A stretch of 64,000 nucleotides of DNA from Chondrus crispus (GCF_000350225.1 NW_005178652.1:453992-517991), one strand, 5' to 3'. Counted from the first letter of the stretch, positions 22,696 to 34,869 are shown. Translations and numbers: made by a program. The notes: generated by a model from the sequence alone, not told the origin.

Positions 22696-23728
22696 TCAGG
22701 TTAATGTAATATTGATTGCGGGTCCGTTTGCGTGAAGAATGCGGATAACTTTAATTATTTCTGCTACGGGTCCGGCAAGGGAGATGTCATCATCGTAGGT
22801 GAGTGTAAGCAGAAGGTTGCATTTCTGAACTAGCTCGCGCAGGAGCTTTTGCATTGCCAGAGAAAAGAGAAACATGCTCGGCGGGTCTCCATGTTGTGCC
22901 CAGTCCCGACTGAGAATGAGCTGAGGCGGAGAGGAACGTATGATGAGTGGAGGTGACGTGATGGCGTATATTAAATTGCAGAACCGAGCACGAGTTGGCG
23001 CACGCTCAGGGAGGGTGTTCAGAAAGCGCTGTCGCAAGCATCTGTTGAAGGCGTGGCTGGCGTCTATCGAGACTACGACGAAGTCTTTGTGGTGAACTTT
23101 ATCGAGAGTGTCTGGGTCAAGGGCCGAGAGCGCGGCGTGCGTGATGGGGTCGTTCAGGTTGGCCAGCGGGGCATTTTTGAGTGAGCGCATGGCAACCGTA
23201 CTGTGCTTCTGGTTCCAAGCGTATCGCGCGCCCAAGTCGTTAGGCAGCTCAAGTTTTATGCGATATTGGATTGGGATGGCGGAGGTGCCAAAAGGTGACG
23301 TGCGTGGTGGTCTTCGAGCGCCTTTCGCCAAAGGGCAGGCCATTCGGATTCAGAGCTGGCCCAACGAAGGCGCTGAGATAAGGCTCGCATTTGAGCCGAT
23401 TGGGTTCGCCCAATCCGGTCTCCTCGAAACGAACGTCTGCGTACGGCAGTAGGAAAGAGGTGTATTTGCAGGAAGGTGGCGTGCATCTCTGTGGGGGGAG
23501 TCGGGCAGATGCCTTGCCGATGAGACGGATAAGGACCGGCACAGTTGCGTAGAGGCAGGGGCCCGGGACAGAGTTGAAGAGATCGGACTGACGGAAGGGG
23601 GAATGAAGAAGGCCGTCCACGGAAGGGAGGGAGTCTGTGGGGGTGGGGTTCGGGCAAAAGGGCGCGGTTGATGCAGTACGGGGAGTGGAGGGGGCGGCTG
23701 TGGGAAAGGAGATAGATGTTCTACTCAT
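22696..23728 (-). pseudogene. Non-LTR reverse transcriptase fragment
   Basis: The 23343-22696 frame (215 codons) holds RT motif A in VVVSIDASHAFNR, motif B in WAQHGDPPSMFLFSLA and the motif C loop in LTYDDDISLAG near 22790. The motif C box is YDDD rather than YADD or YVDD. The upstream part is split between two frames at 23728-23249 and 23657-23256; both read into RT N-terminal-like sequence (LIRLIGKASARLPPQ). The order matches the RT of non-LTR elements. Confidence 0.75.
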
Positions 23729-25434
23729 TAGACATGGGGAGGAGGAATGGAGGCATGGGATTTAGTCGATGAGTCTAGGGGGTGGGGCATAGGAGTGTCC
23801 AGCGGAATTTCGTCCTCAGAGTGGACTGAGCGGAGTGTTAGGAACGTAGGTGTTATCGGGGTATCATTGGGTGATTTGGTGGAGAGCTGCGAAGGAGAGG
23901 AGGGTGGGGACGGGGTTTCAGGACGGCAGAGGCGTTTGACAGGGAGTGAGATTGCGATGGTGAAGTTGGGCTGGACCTTGAGGGCGGGAGGCGAGGAGAT
24001 GTGTGAAAGTATGATTGGTCAGGCGATGCAGCATGTGTCTGGGCGGCAGCAGGAGAATGACGTTTCTGCGCCTGCTGGCGAACGGGACTTAGCATGTTGG
24101 AGGGGGAAGTAGCGGCGGTGACCTTCATTGTGATCTCAGAGGCGACACGGTGGCGCGTGGCGTTCTGGGGAGCCGAAGCAACTCATGGGAGCTTCGGTGC
24201 GAGTGTTTCGGGAAGCACTGCGTCAGCAAAGGCGGAGAAATTATTAACGTTCGTGCTCGTGGCACGAGCATCAGGGCGCGGAATATCAGAGTATTGAACA
24301 TGAGAGCGTGGGCTTGGAAATCGTTGTGTGATAGACAGGGCGGAAGGCCTGAGAGTCATGGATAGGGCGTTGCGGATTAGCATGGTAGCGGCGGTAGGGG
24401 TGCGTTTGTTGTGGAGACGCCTGACTTCACGGCTGAGGTGGCAGGCGACACCGACAGCAGCAGAAGAGTCAAGTGTGCATATGATGGCCGCAATGGGAGC
24501 ATGATTGGTGACGAGGTGTTCATAGACCAACTTAGCATGGGCGATGATGCCCGCAATTTAGAGGTGGCATCTGCAAGAAAATATGGTTACGTCCATTTGG
24601 CGACGCCTGAAAATAGGAGGTGTGGTGAGAGCATGACAGCTGCCAACAGCGCGACGCGTAGGAGCGCGTATTGTGTCTCGTCGATGAACGGGAAAGCAGA
24701 TGACTGGGAAGCAGTGACAAACCCGTACGCGGTAACTGCGGCGGGCCGGGCGATGGGCTCTCCAATGCGGGGTTCTAGACGAATTAGATTGCCCACAGTG
24801 CCGGTGAGAGATCGGGCTTCTGCGAGTGTGTCTGAGGAGACTGTCGACAGAGCAGCGAGTGCTGGACGGGCGGCTGCAATAGTGAGAACATGATATGCAG
24901 GTCGTGCCTGTACACGGGGCAATTTTAGCCGGCCAGGTGCCACAGACGGGAATGGAGTGGAAGGTGCTTGGATTTCAGTGAGATTGGAGGTAGCTCGACG
25001 CACGTATGCTTTGTGTGGTTATTGAAGAGGGTGGAGCGGGCAGGGGCACAGGGATTAACAGCCGCTACGGTCGCGCAGGCGCGTGTGAGCGGGAGCATAT
25101 GGTTTTCAAGAGGGCTGACTTCTCCTGGGGCGACATGAGCGGCTGGGTAGCGCGAGGTGGCCAGACCGTTTTCGCGCCCGAATTTTCGACGCGGCCTTCG
25201 CTCGAGTTGTTGGCGCGGAGCGTGCTGGACGCCGGTAGTGCCACAGGCGGTACGCACGGCGTCGGAGTCGAGCTCATCATCTTATATTGGGTGTGTATTG
25301 TGTTTCTGTTTGTTCGAGCTTCTTCCTCCCGGTCGTAGCTTGGTTTACGCTGCCGCTCCAGTACTGAAACCCGGGAGTATTTAAATTATGTTTGTAAAAT
25401 ATTAGTGTTTTAGCCGTACTGCACGAAGGCTAAT
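23729..25434. other. Interval without recognisable gene
   Basis: This may be the 5' part of the non-LTR element. Minus-strand ORFs at 24183-24530 and 24587-25003 are Ala/Ser/Pro-rich with no motif I know. The last 100 bp before the LTR of copy 2 are A/T-rich. Confidence 0.4.
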
Positions 25435-26399
25435 TGTAGTGCAATAAGGGGTTTCACAAGGGGTTGATGGGAAAAGAAACTAAGTCGGAATGTGAATACT
25501 GTAGTCCGAGGTTGGTGGACACACGTGTGAATATTTGCACAGTTTTTATTTTAATTATTAATTTTGTTTAGTTAATTAGTGAGCATTAATTTGCCTGACA
25601 TTAGATTAGATTCAGGATCTAGCGCCGCGAGCTACTGTAGTGGCTCCGGCGGGGCGATCTATATACTTTAGCCCACTGGCCACCAAGTCAGTAAAGGTAA
25701 CCCGAGTTGCCGGAGTTGAATGTCGCCTTGGTCGAAGTCCGTCTCTACCAAGACGCTCCCTTTTACCTAAGCCTACGGCGTCCTTCAGCGCTCGGGGGTC
25801 CCCTTTTTTTCCTTTATTTCCCTATCCTAATTTCCCTTAATCTTGAGTTGGTCCCACCTTGTAGGATTGCGATCCGCAACGTGACGTCATTAGCCGTCGG
25901 GCTTCTGTATTGGTGCCACAGTGGTGCTTTTCTCAGAGTTGGTTCCATCGGAATCTGGTTGCGACCGATCCGGTGTTGGTACTTTGCCATCGGGCAGTAC
26001 GACGGCGTAGCGCTGCTACGTTTTCTTCTTTCCCGACGGGCTACGTTGCGACGTCCCCATCGAAGACCATATCAAGAGTCTAACGTATCAAGGCGCTCCA
26101 CGAGCATTGGATTTACGACCCATCGGGTTCGGTCTGCCTAGACACCCCGCACTCGTCGAGCATTTGCCTTTTCAAGTCTTTACCACAACTATAATCCCGG
26201 ACCGGGCTTTTCTTCCTTTGCCCCCCCTTTTCGGGATTCGAGCTACCGCGGGCCGCAAGCCAGCATAAAGGGAAAGGGAGCTACGAACACTCCGTGGTAT
26301 TGCCCCGCCGGCTGCTTTGGTTGTTTCGTTTGTTTGTTTGTTTTCGGGCCGTGAGGGTCTTCGACCTTGTCCACTGCCAACCAGGCGCATTGCACCACA
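25435..26399 (+). repeat. 5' LTR of copy 2 (965 bp)
   Basis: It starts TGTAGTGCAAT at 25435 and ends ATTGCACCACA at 26399. The central part (25600-25800) is close to the other LTRs, including AGCGCCGCGAGCTACTGTA and the CTTGGTCGAAGTCCGTCTC block. It carries only one clear GTAGCGCTGCTAC unit (26008-26020). Its divergence supports a separate subfamily. Confidence 0.88.
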
Positions 26400-26403
26400 A
26401 AGG

Positions 26404-26420
26404 TGGTGTCCAGACCTAGA
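26404..26420 (+). other. Candidate primer binding site, copy 2
   Basis: TGGTGTCCAGACCTAG starts 5 nt after the LTR end. Its complement ends in CCA, as a tRNA 3' end does. Copy 3 has TGGTCTCCCGACCTAG at the same place. The tRNA was not identified. Confidence 0.45.
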
Positions 26421-26563
26421 ATTAGCGTACAATAATTCCGACATAGGGATAGCCCCACAATATTGGTCTCCCTGCACGTCTGGAAAGTACGATCTGAAAG
26501 GTAGAGTTCATAATTTCAAGTCTAGGAAATTATTCGAAGGGTTGCGTTTATTGAGAACGGGCC

Positions 26564-28841
26564 ATGGCTTCAAGCCAACCGAGGGACACTGGTTTCGTAG
26601 TGAGAAGAACCGGATCGGTGCCGGGTTCGCGAATCCCACTAGGGCCGCGTACGCGTAGCCAGGCCAACTCGGTCGCCGACCCCGGAGAGAAAGAGTCCCC
26701 GTTGGGGACACAAGTCGAGAAGAATGATCTGAAAGAAAGTCTACGAATTTTGAGCGAAGAACTTCGTCAGGAGACAAAGAAGAAATTTGAACACGACTGG
26801 GTATTTTTCAGAAGCAAGAGGAGTTGCTAAAATCCGAGCTCCACACTGCGTTAAAAGAGCTGACAGCTCGTGTGGTTCTCGTTGAGAATTTATTTACCGA
26901 TGCACCTAAGGGCCGCGACCCCGAGGTGCTCGATTCGCTGAAACTCGCCGCGAAAGAAGCGCGGCGAGATGCCAATCAGGCCTTGGAAACGCTGGCCAAG
27001 ACAAGGGACAGCATCGATGAGAAGTTCGGCCGCACCGCGCGACGACTCAAGGACCTTGAGCAAGCTGCAGGCCGGTCCGGACCAAGGTTGGATTCAGGGA
27101 CGCTCGCCGATGGCGAACCCGACGATCCAACGAGGGAGGACAATTTAGTCCAAAACGGGAACTCCAGGAGGAGAAGTTCCAAGTCGGCCAGAGGCCGAAG
27201 GAAGAAAAGTCACTTCGGTGACGGGCGAGAAAATTGCGACTCAAATTCGGAGTCGAAGGTTTCCGCAGAAATGAGTGGTGACGGCTCGTCGGACCACTCA
27301 CGAAATTCCGACCGGCGATCAGCAGAAGGGAATGGAATTTCATCAAATAAGAAGACCTCCAGAAGAGGCGGAATTACGTCATCCGCCTCACGGAGAAATC
27401 TGGACGCAGAGCCAGCAGATATCGCGACGCTACGCGGACCGCGATGGGAGGGGTTGGAGGAGCTGACTCCGACCAACCATCTCTTCAAGAAATTACTTTC
27501 GTATCGGACGTATCGTCTACGGAACCCGCAGACCTACCTGTCGAGCTCCCGGCGAACCGCCGTGCGAAAATCCGACGGGATATACAGCCGAAGGTGAAAA
27601 GGGACAACACCTTCACAGGCGAAGACGGAGTCCTTGTTTTCGATTTTTTGGCCAAGCTGGTACAAGAATTCGACGCGCAGGAGATGACTGAAGGTCAAGC
27701 GATCCGCTTGTTGCCGGAGTCCCTCGGCAGGATTGCCCTAAGACAGTACACCTCTGTGTCACAGACGGACGGGTCCCATCATGGGAAGGTTTTCGTCTGG
27801 CCGGAGGCTGTACAGTGGCTACTACGAAGTTTCGTCACTGACGAAGCGATCCGCCAAGCCGTACTCGCATTGCGAGAAGTCCAGCAGCGACGGTCTGAAG
27901 ACGAGATGTAATTCTACATTCGTCTGACAGACGCGAGTAATCGTTGCAGGAATGTTTATTCCATGGAAGAGCAGATGGCGATGTCCATCGAAGGGCTTGA
28001 CGCAAGTATTAAGCCGATGGTGTCTCAATATCGATAGGATAACAGGAACGTCTCCTTCCTAAGATTGGTTAACTACGGAAAGGCCCCCGGGTCAGCGAGC
28101 CGCTCAAGGGAAAAGAAGACCAAAAGGGTGACGATACAAGCACCAGCATCGCTGCGGACGGGAGCCAACCGCAAGGGCGGACCCCTATCCAGAAAAATTC
28201 GCGGCCCTGTCAACCTGGCCGAGTCAATTTCTGGATCAGAAGAACGAAATTATCGGAGCCGGGACGGAACTGGTTATGGAAAGGCGTTTATCGCCGAAGG
28301 AGATTTTATTGGAACATGGGATGGAAATGGATACGGAGAAGACTGTTCGGGCGACGCGTCAACACTACCGACGCGCACGTATACGGACGACTTGTATACG
28401 GAGGCCACGGATCCCGTGTTGTCATTTCAGGGGCGCGGTCACGCGCCGCCTCCAAGAATTCCAATGGAGGACAAGGGTACGAATTTCCAAAGGCCGGGGT
28501 GGTCAGGAAGGCCTCCGGCCCGCGGGACGTCGAGGCCGCCGTACCCTCAGAAGACCCATGGCCTCATATGCTATCATTGCCATGAGAAGGGGCACGGGGC
28601 GCCCACGTGCCTGCTCTCGTTCCGAGAGATGCATCGAGTTCTAGGGAACTATGAGGCACTTTCCCCGATGGAGAGGCTGGGAATTCTGTCGACGAGCTAC
28701 CTGAAGGTGAAGCAATGGTTCGAATCGCAAACCGCGAGCACGCCGAGTGCGTCAAGGGAGGGTTCGAACCGAACTTGGGGAAGGCCGGCCGCAGGGTCAT
28801 CGTCAGACGTGAGAAGAAACCCGCCGCGGCAGGGAAACTGA
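26564..28841 (+). pseudogene. gag: Gag of copy 2, interrupted
   Basis: The ATG at 26564 gives an N-terminus with the same GPRTRSQAN segment as copy 3. A frameshift near 26820 moves to the 26824-27597 frame and another near 27570 to the 27444-27911 frame. A TAA at 27909-27911 replaces a Glu codon, and a TAG near 28036 replaces a Gln codon. The last part (28065-28841) has the CCHC knuckle CYHCHEKGHGAPTC near residue 170 of that segment. The stop is TGA 28839-28841. Confidence 0.88.
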
Positions 28842-28869
28842 TGAAGGGAACCTCAAACAAGTTTGAAGG
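28832..28869 (+). promoter_or_regulatory. Predicted -1 ribosomal frameshift signal at gag/pol junction (copy 2)
   Basis: GGGAAAC (28832-28838) is an X XXY YYZ slippery heptamer in the right phase: gag reads CAG GGA AAC TGA. The pol frame is -1 to gag and open from about 28715 to 29899. Twelve nt after the heptamer, CCTCAAAC (28851-28858) can pair with GTTTGAAGG (28861-28869) with one bulge. Slippage here would give a Gag-Pol fusion. Confidence 0.7.
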
Positions 28870-31800
28870 AGGGACATGTGTCGGCCGAACCATGTCCGAG
28901 ACTTCGTCCCGTTCCCCGATTTTGGAGAAGGAGGTTGTCCCAGACGACGAGGTAGTGGGAATTGTTGACAAGCCGACAAAACGCGTACGGGTCAAGAAAC
29001 TTTTGCGCAGAGGCAAGAACGACCCGCTGACAGAAGTCCGACGCCCCTGGTACAGGGTCAAGCGTAGGGAGTGTCCCGAGAAGATTCTAGTCCTTGCGAG
29101 GAAAAATTATAAGGTCTTCGCAGACATTGGACCGACGGTCTGGCTAACGAGCCGCGTATTGTCCGTGTTGGACACTGGCGCTGCCCCGAACCTGATTCGG
29201 AAATCGGAACTTCCAGCAGGACTGGAAACTCTGGTGTCCTTTGGACCCACGCAGGACATCGGCGATGACAATAACAGGCCGCTTCGAACCGTTGGTACGA
29301 TCAAGATGCCTGTGAGGCTTGGAAGATTTGTGGCTACAGCCGAATTTATAGTATGCGAGAAACTCGCCGTGCCGCTAATTCTAGGCGCGGACTACTGTGA
29401 TCGGTTCGTGGAAACTATTTACCCTCGGAGGAAGGTGGAGTTGGTGGATTCTTCGGAGGTTCCGATTGTGCGGAAATTCTCACCGAGAAAAGGGAAACGG
29501 ACTCTCGTTCAGGGAGAGGACGAGGAAGATGGAAAAGGGGAAAGGATATCCCCAAAAGTGAAAGTGGCCAAGGCGACGACGATTGAACCGGGGACGCAGC
29601 AAGTAGTGCAATGTGTTTCAAAAAGAAACGGTCTCGTCGTGGTCCAGCCCTACTCACCTCTGTACGACAAGCACGGGTTGGAGAGTTCAAACGGGGTGGC
29701 TCAAGTGGAGCCTGACAGGCCATTTCGCATATTAGTGGCGAACTTTAGACAGTATCCTGTCAGGGCTCAGACGGGTCATGTAGTAGCAGAGATTCTACCC
29801 CACTCAAGGGCCGTGTTGGAAAGCAAGACTACAATCGCAGAAGTGCTTGTAGTTCAAGAGAGGACAGAGGAAATTTTTTTCTTCTACCTCGCCGCCTAAG
29901 GGCGCCAGAAGAAGTACATCGTCGGAACAAGAACGCGAGGACCGCCTGGAGGAACGGTCGGACGAGCTCTCCGCGACAGTATCTACGAAGCCGGAACGAC
30001 GGATCGTGCCCCCACCGCCGGACGTGGAGGAACTCGACCTGAGCCACGTGCCAGACCGGCTGCGCGAAAGATTTCGTCAGAGGTTGAAGAAGTATTGATG
30101 CATGTGGGACGGGACTCTCGGAGAGATCAACATCACGGTCCATCCGATTGAGTTGACCCCAGAGACTCGCCCCATCGCGCGAGCTCCGTACCGGGCCGGA
30201 CCGAAGGCCCGGGAGATGGAAGAATTAGAGGTGCAGAAGATGCTGGATGCAGGAGTTTTTGAGCCGGCACAATCAGAGTGGGCATCGCCCGTATTGCTGG
30301 TTCCGAAACCGGATGGATCGATGGGCTTCTGCGTCGACTATCGGAAATTGAATGCAGTTACAGTTAGGGATACGTACCACTTACCAAGAATGGACGAGTG
30401 TTTAGACTCGCTTGGTGACACCAAAGTTTTTTCAGCGTTGGACGCCATTTCAGGATATTGGCAGATGCCAATTCCAGAGAATGACCGTGACAAGACGGCC
30501 TTTTCATGTCATTCCGGTTTATATCGATTCGAATGAATGCCCTTTGGGTTTACAAATGCACCAGCGACGTTTCAGAGAGCAATGGTTATTTTTCTCTCGC
30601 CTTTCCGTTGGAAATCTTGCGTAGTCTATTTAGACGACATCATTTATCTTCAGCCAGTCTTGGGAGGAGCACATGATCCATGTTGACGAAATCCTCTCAG
30701 TTCTGTAGAAAGCAGGAGTCAATCTGAAGCTGCGCAAGTGCGAATTTTTCGCCGGAAGAATGAAGTATCTTGGCCATGTAGTACGGCCCGGCACGTTAGA
30801 AGTCGATGCCGCCCGCACCGCGGCCTCGCAACAAGTGAGATACCCTCAAACACAAACACGGCTGAGGAGCTTTCTCGGCTTGTGTATCGTATATCGAAGA
30901 TTTGTCCCACAGTACGCGAAAATCGCGCATCTGTTAAACCAACTGCTGAAGAAGGGACAACCGGTCCAAATCGCGGAGTTCAACGAACCGTGCAACGCAG
31001 CTTTCCACGAGCTCAAGGACGCCATTTTAGCACCACCGGGGCTGGCGTTGCCAAGGAAGGGCCTCCCGTATTCAGTGGACACCGATGCGAGCGATTATCA
31101 TATTGGGGCCGCGCTTTTTCAAACGCATCGTGATGCACAGCGTAAACCCATCGGGTTCTTTTCGAGAACGCTGGCTGCTGCCGAAAGGAATTATTCTGTA
31201 TCCGAAAAAGAATGTTTGGCGGTCATTTGGGCCGTCCAGACCTTGAGACCGTATTTATACGGGGAGCACTTCATAGTGCATACCGACCACTCCTCGTTGA
31301 GGTGGTTGATGAATGTAACGGACTCTAGTGGAAGTTTAATCTTATGGAGGCTACGCCTCTCGGAATTTGATTTTGAGATCAAATACAAGAAAGGAAAGGT
31401 AAACACGAAAGCGGACGCGTTGTCAAGATTGTTGACGAAGGGCGAAACTAGCAACGATGTCGACGAGGAGATACCATGTTCCATGGTGGAACAAGTGGAA
31501 GCCCTGGAGGACTAACGCGAAGGCTTTGACCGGTTAGACGAGCTCCTCGCTCTTGAAGGGGGGGCCGCCTCGCATCTTCTCGATCAATTCGAAGCCATCG
31601 CTCCGGAGGAGCTTCTACGCGAGCAGGACGTTTACCCTTTCTGTATTCAAACTAAGGAGGAAATGGAAGAAGGAAGAACGAATTCGTTCACAACGGAGGC
31701 CGAGGAATTTGAAGGAATTTTATGTCGAACCTCTGCGGAGTTCGTACAAGTGGTAATACCACAATCACTGAAGGACCGTGTCCTAGGGTTAAGCCACTAT

Positions 31801-33333
31801 GCTAAATTAGCATGGCACCCAGAAGGCAGGAAACTGTATAAGACCTTGAGAAGATCGTTTAATTGGCCTACAATGGCGCTGGATTGCTACGCGGTAGCTA
31901 GGAAGTGCGCGGATTGCGCGCGAGAAAGAGTGAAGCTCAGGAAGAACGCGAAGGAGATGCAGCTGTTCACGCCGAACGCCCCATTGGAATTTGTCGCGAT
32001 TGATATACTCGGAGAGCTCATGACCACAAGTCGGGGCAACTGGTACATTTTAGTGATCAGCGACCGCTATTCGAAGTTGGTACGGACCGTACCGTTGAAG
32101 AAGATTTCCGCCGCGCACATTGCGCAGGCCTTTGTACACAACTGGGTTTTCATTTATGGACCCCCTGTGAAGCTGCTGTCCGACAATGGGACGCAGTTCA
32201 CAGCCAAGTACTTCCAGAATATTTGCCGAATTCTGGGCATCAGGAATGTCTTTACAACTAAGTACCACCCGCAAGCCAACGGCCAAGTGGAGAGATTTAA
32301 TCGGACTATATTGTCCGCGGTACGGAAGTATATTGGAGACCATCCGAAGGATTGGGACTTGTTTAGTGACGCGGTGACGTTCGCCTACAACACAAAAGTT
32401 CATCGAACTACGAACATGATGTTCGTAGTTCGATGAACTTGTGTGTTGGCGATGATCGCCCCATTTGAGCCGGTATTAGCTCGGGCACCGAGAAGCCTTG
32501 CGCTTAAGGCGCAACCTCATTTGGAACAATTTGGTTCCCCGAGAGCCTATTATCCAAAATGGCAATCATGGTTTGAGAGTCTGGTGAAGACCGCGGACAG
32601 GAGCCTACGCAAGGAACAGGCGAGATATAAGCGAAATTTCGATGCGAGACTTCGCAAGCCGAAGTACGACATACCCGTAAGGTCCTACGTGTTCCTTCGA
32701 AAGGAGCAAGGTACGGCTACGGAACCAAAGCATAAGCTGACACAAGTGGCCACGGGTCCGTATGCATTCAAGCAGTCAGACAGGAATTCGGTTGTCATCG
32801 CCATTGGTGATCAGGAGGAACGCGTTTCGCGAGATCGAGGAGAACTGGCCCCAAGTCCGATGGAACAAGCGCCCACATCAGGTCTACATCAGGCCCTACA
32901 GTACCTAAGCGGACACGGGACAGATCAATGACCCGACACGATGGAGAGTGAGGACGACCCTCACGCGCGGGCGCAGACACAAGAGGTCGAGGAAAATTTA
33001 GTTAGTCGAAATCGGTCAGCGGAGATACCGCAAGACCTACAGAAGATAGTTAATTCAGAATAGTTAGTGACATCGCAAGATCTTCAGGAGGGGGAAGTAA
33101 GTAACCCCGGACGCGAGGGAGATGATAAGGACGCCGAGTATGTGATAGAGAAGATCATCGACCACGGGAATCAAGGTGAGGAATTAATCCTCAGGGTGGA
33201 GTGGTATGGGTATGGGACGAAGGAGCCGACGTGGGAACCGGTTGCGCAGTTACCGCGCAGCGCGGTTGTGAGATATTTTCGGAAGAAGAGGTTGCCCCTG
33301 CCACCGCAGGCCGCGCGCGCACTACCAGGGTGA
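28842..33333 (+). pseudogene. pol: Pol of copy 2: PR, RT, RNase H, integrase, chromodomain, interrupted
   Basis: Protease motif SVLDTGA is in the 28715-29899 frame. A frameshift occurs near 29865, then TGA at 30096-30098 and TGA at 30534-30536 just after the RT motif FSALDAISGYWQM; a TAG lies at 30706-30708. RNase H has DTDAS and EKECLAVIWA (30760-31515), ending at a TAA where copy 1 has an open codon. Integrase (31663-32436) keeps AIDILGE, SDNGTQF and GQVERFN, so the D, D and E residues are all present. The inverted duplication at 32388-32448 follows, then GPY-like sequence (32443-32931). A TAG at 33061-33063 precedes the chromodomain (EYVIEKI ... VEWYGYGTKEPTWEP), which ends at 33333. Confidence 0.88.
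32388..32448. repeat. Fold-back palindrome (2 x 30 bp) inside integrase gene of copy 2
   Basis: The left arm, 32388-32417, is normal integrase coding sequence also found in copies 1 and 3. The right arm, 32419-32448, is its reverse complement with one mismatch and a 1-nt spacer. The other copies lack the right arm, so it is an inserted inverted duplicate. Confidence 0.92.
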
Positions 33334-33590
33334 CCGTGTCAAGAAGAGTCTGGAAACCGGAGACGATGGAAAGAGCAGAAGTGCGAAGGGGGAAAGTCAG
33401 AGTGAGGCGTGCCAGAAGAGCAAAGGGCGGAGTCCCTTCAAAGGAAGGAGTGGATACACGACGCGTTTTCAAGGCGATAGAGAGGTAGGGGATTCCCTGA
33501 GGAGGCACGGAGTCTACAGGATCACCCCCACACGTCATCGACGGACAGAGAAGGAATGACGTTTGAATCAGCGATCCGCACCTGTGAGAC
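33334..33590 (+). other. Residual 3' region of copy 2 and junction to copia C
   Basis: The first part resembles the start of the copy 1 3' region (a GATGGAAAG stretch). The exact junction with copia C, near 33580-33590, cannot be placed by eye. Confidence 0.4.
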
Positions 33591-34869
33591 TTAATTTGAT
33601 GGAAAATGTTGTACGTATATCTGATTCAGCCGGCGCACTTGTTCTAGTCTCCTGCTCTTGAGCATCCATTCTTCTACCGCTTTCGCCCATTGCCTCCCGG
33701 CTTCTACAATTCCGTAGGGTAGCTTGGATAGCGTCCAGAGCGTTCCTCTCGTGCCCCTCCATTGTGTAGCTGATCTGACGTAGATCTCACGTCGGATGGG
33801 TCTGCTTTGCAAGTATGCGCCTTTAATATCAGCCATGGCTAGGCGCATACCTATGAAGATTGTTACTGCGAGTAACACACGGATGACGTCAAATTGTGCT
33901 GTTGATGAGTCTTTCCGAATGTTATCCTTTTCCACCTCCCTGTTCGCATGTGGAACGATCCTTGCCTTCAGTGTCTGCGATTCATCATCGCTGGTCTTCA
34001 CCTTGTAGATTACGTGAGATGAGATCACGTTCGCGTGTGGCGGTACAGGGGACTCCTCTATTTCTTCGTAAGCATCTGCCCAGTTGGATGAGTGTTATTT
34101 GTTGAACGCCTCCTTCACTATCCAGGACGGGGCGAATTCTAGACGGTTGCGGCCCACTTGGTCTTTTCCAATTGTCTGGGATATTTTGCTCATAAATTTG
34201 CCCTGTCGGATTCTAGGATCGCATTTGGCGGTGGTGAGCCTTCCACTTCCGTTATGCCAACATCTGCAGTCGGGTTTTCTGTCTCGAGCAGTGGGCTGAT
34301 TGTGAAAATGTTTGTGGAGTCGTTGCGTGGTGGTGCGATTATAGGCGGGTGGCAGTCTGCAAGGAGTGGATCAGAGGTGTTGTCGGACATTCTCAGCGGC
34401 GCATCTGGGGATTTACTCTGTTCTTTTACCCCCTGTCCGATGTTTCACCTCGATTTGGGTCGCTGGCGATGCTGTGAGGAGTTTCGGTTTGACCCTCTGC
34501 GCCATCTTGTTCATCGGTGGCCAGTTCGTCTTCGAGCGTCATGGTCATAAGCTCTTGCGTGAGTTCGCTATTCGGAGCTATCCCCACATACTCGTATGCG
34601 GCTCTCATAGGAGGTCCACTCATGGAGCGTCTAGCAAGCACGCGGTGCTGCTGGGGTTCTACCACTGTGGCCTTGATCCTCTTTATTTTAGCCTTACTGG
34701 ATGTCTCGTAGTATATGCAGACTGGATCTCCCGCCTCAGGATGGGGCTTGGTATTGCGTTGTGGCTCTTGCTGTGGATCAAAGTCTGGAAGGCGCGGGTA
34801 GCTACTTGTTCCTCATGTGCCTCCGGTAGCTCTGGGGTTACTCTAGAGCTTGAGATGCTAAGGATAGAT
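33591..34869 (-). pseudogene. pol: Copia C: integrase C-terminal linker and RT (part left of copy 3)
   Basis: The 34028-33591 frame (145 codons) has a clear copia RT: VIYKVKTSDD, LKARIVPHANRE, LAMADIKGAYLQS (motif A Asp) and LWTLSKLPYGI. It stops before the YVDD region. Upstream pieces at 34869-34683 (HEEQVATRAFQTLIHSKSH) and 34665-34190 are acidic linker sequence as found between copia integrase and RT. The frame is broken several times. The integrase half is at 58819-59418, on the far side of copy 3. Confidence 0.78.

Larger units (their letters stand above)
21178..23728 (-). mobile_element. Decayed non-LTR (LINE-like) retrotransposon
   Basis: Minus-strand fragments carry an RT core followed about 1 kb downstream by a C-terminal region resembling a restriction-like endonuclease. 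That arrangement is known from early-branching non-LTR elements. No LTRs flank it, and stops and frameshifts are frequent. Confidence 0.65.
25435..33580 (+). mobile_element. Ty3/gypsy chromodomain retrotransposon, copy 2 (3'-truncated)
   Basis: It has a 5' LTR, leader, Gag and full-length Pol with chromodomain in the same order as copies 1 and 3, but it is a more diverged subfamily. After the pol stop at 33333 only about 250 bp of 3' region remain before copia C RT sequence begins near 33590. No antisense gene, polypurine tract or 3' LTR follows. Gag and Pol carry at least eight stops or frameshifts plus an inverted duplication at 32388-32448. Confidence 0.88.
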
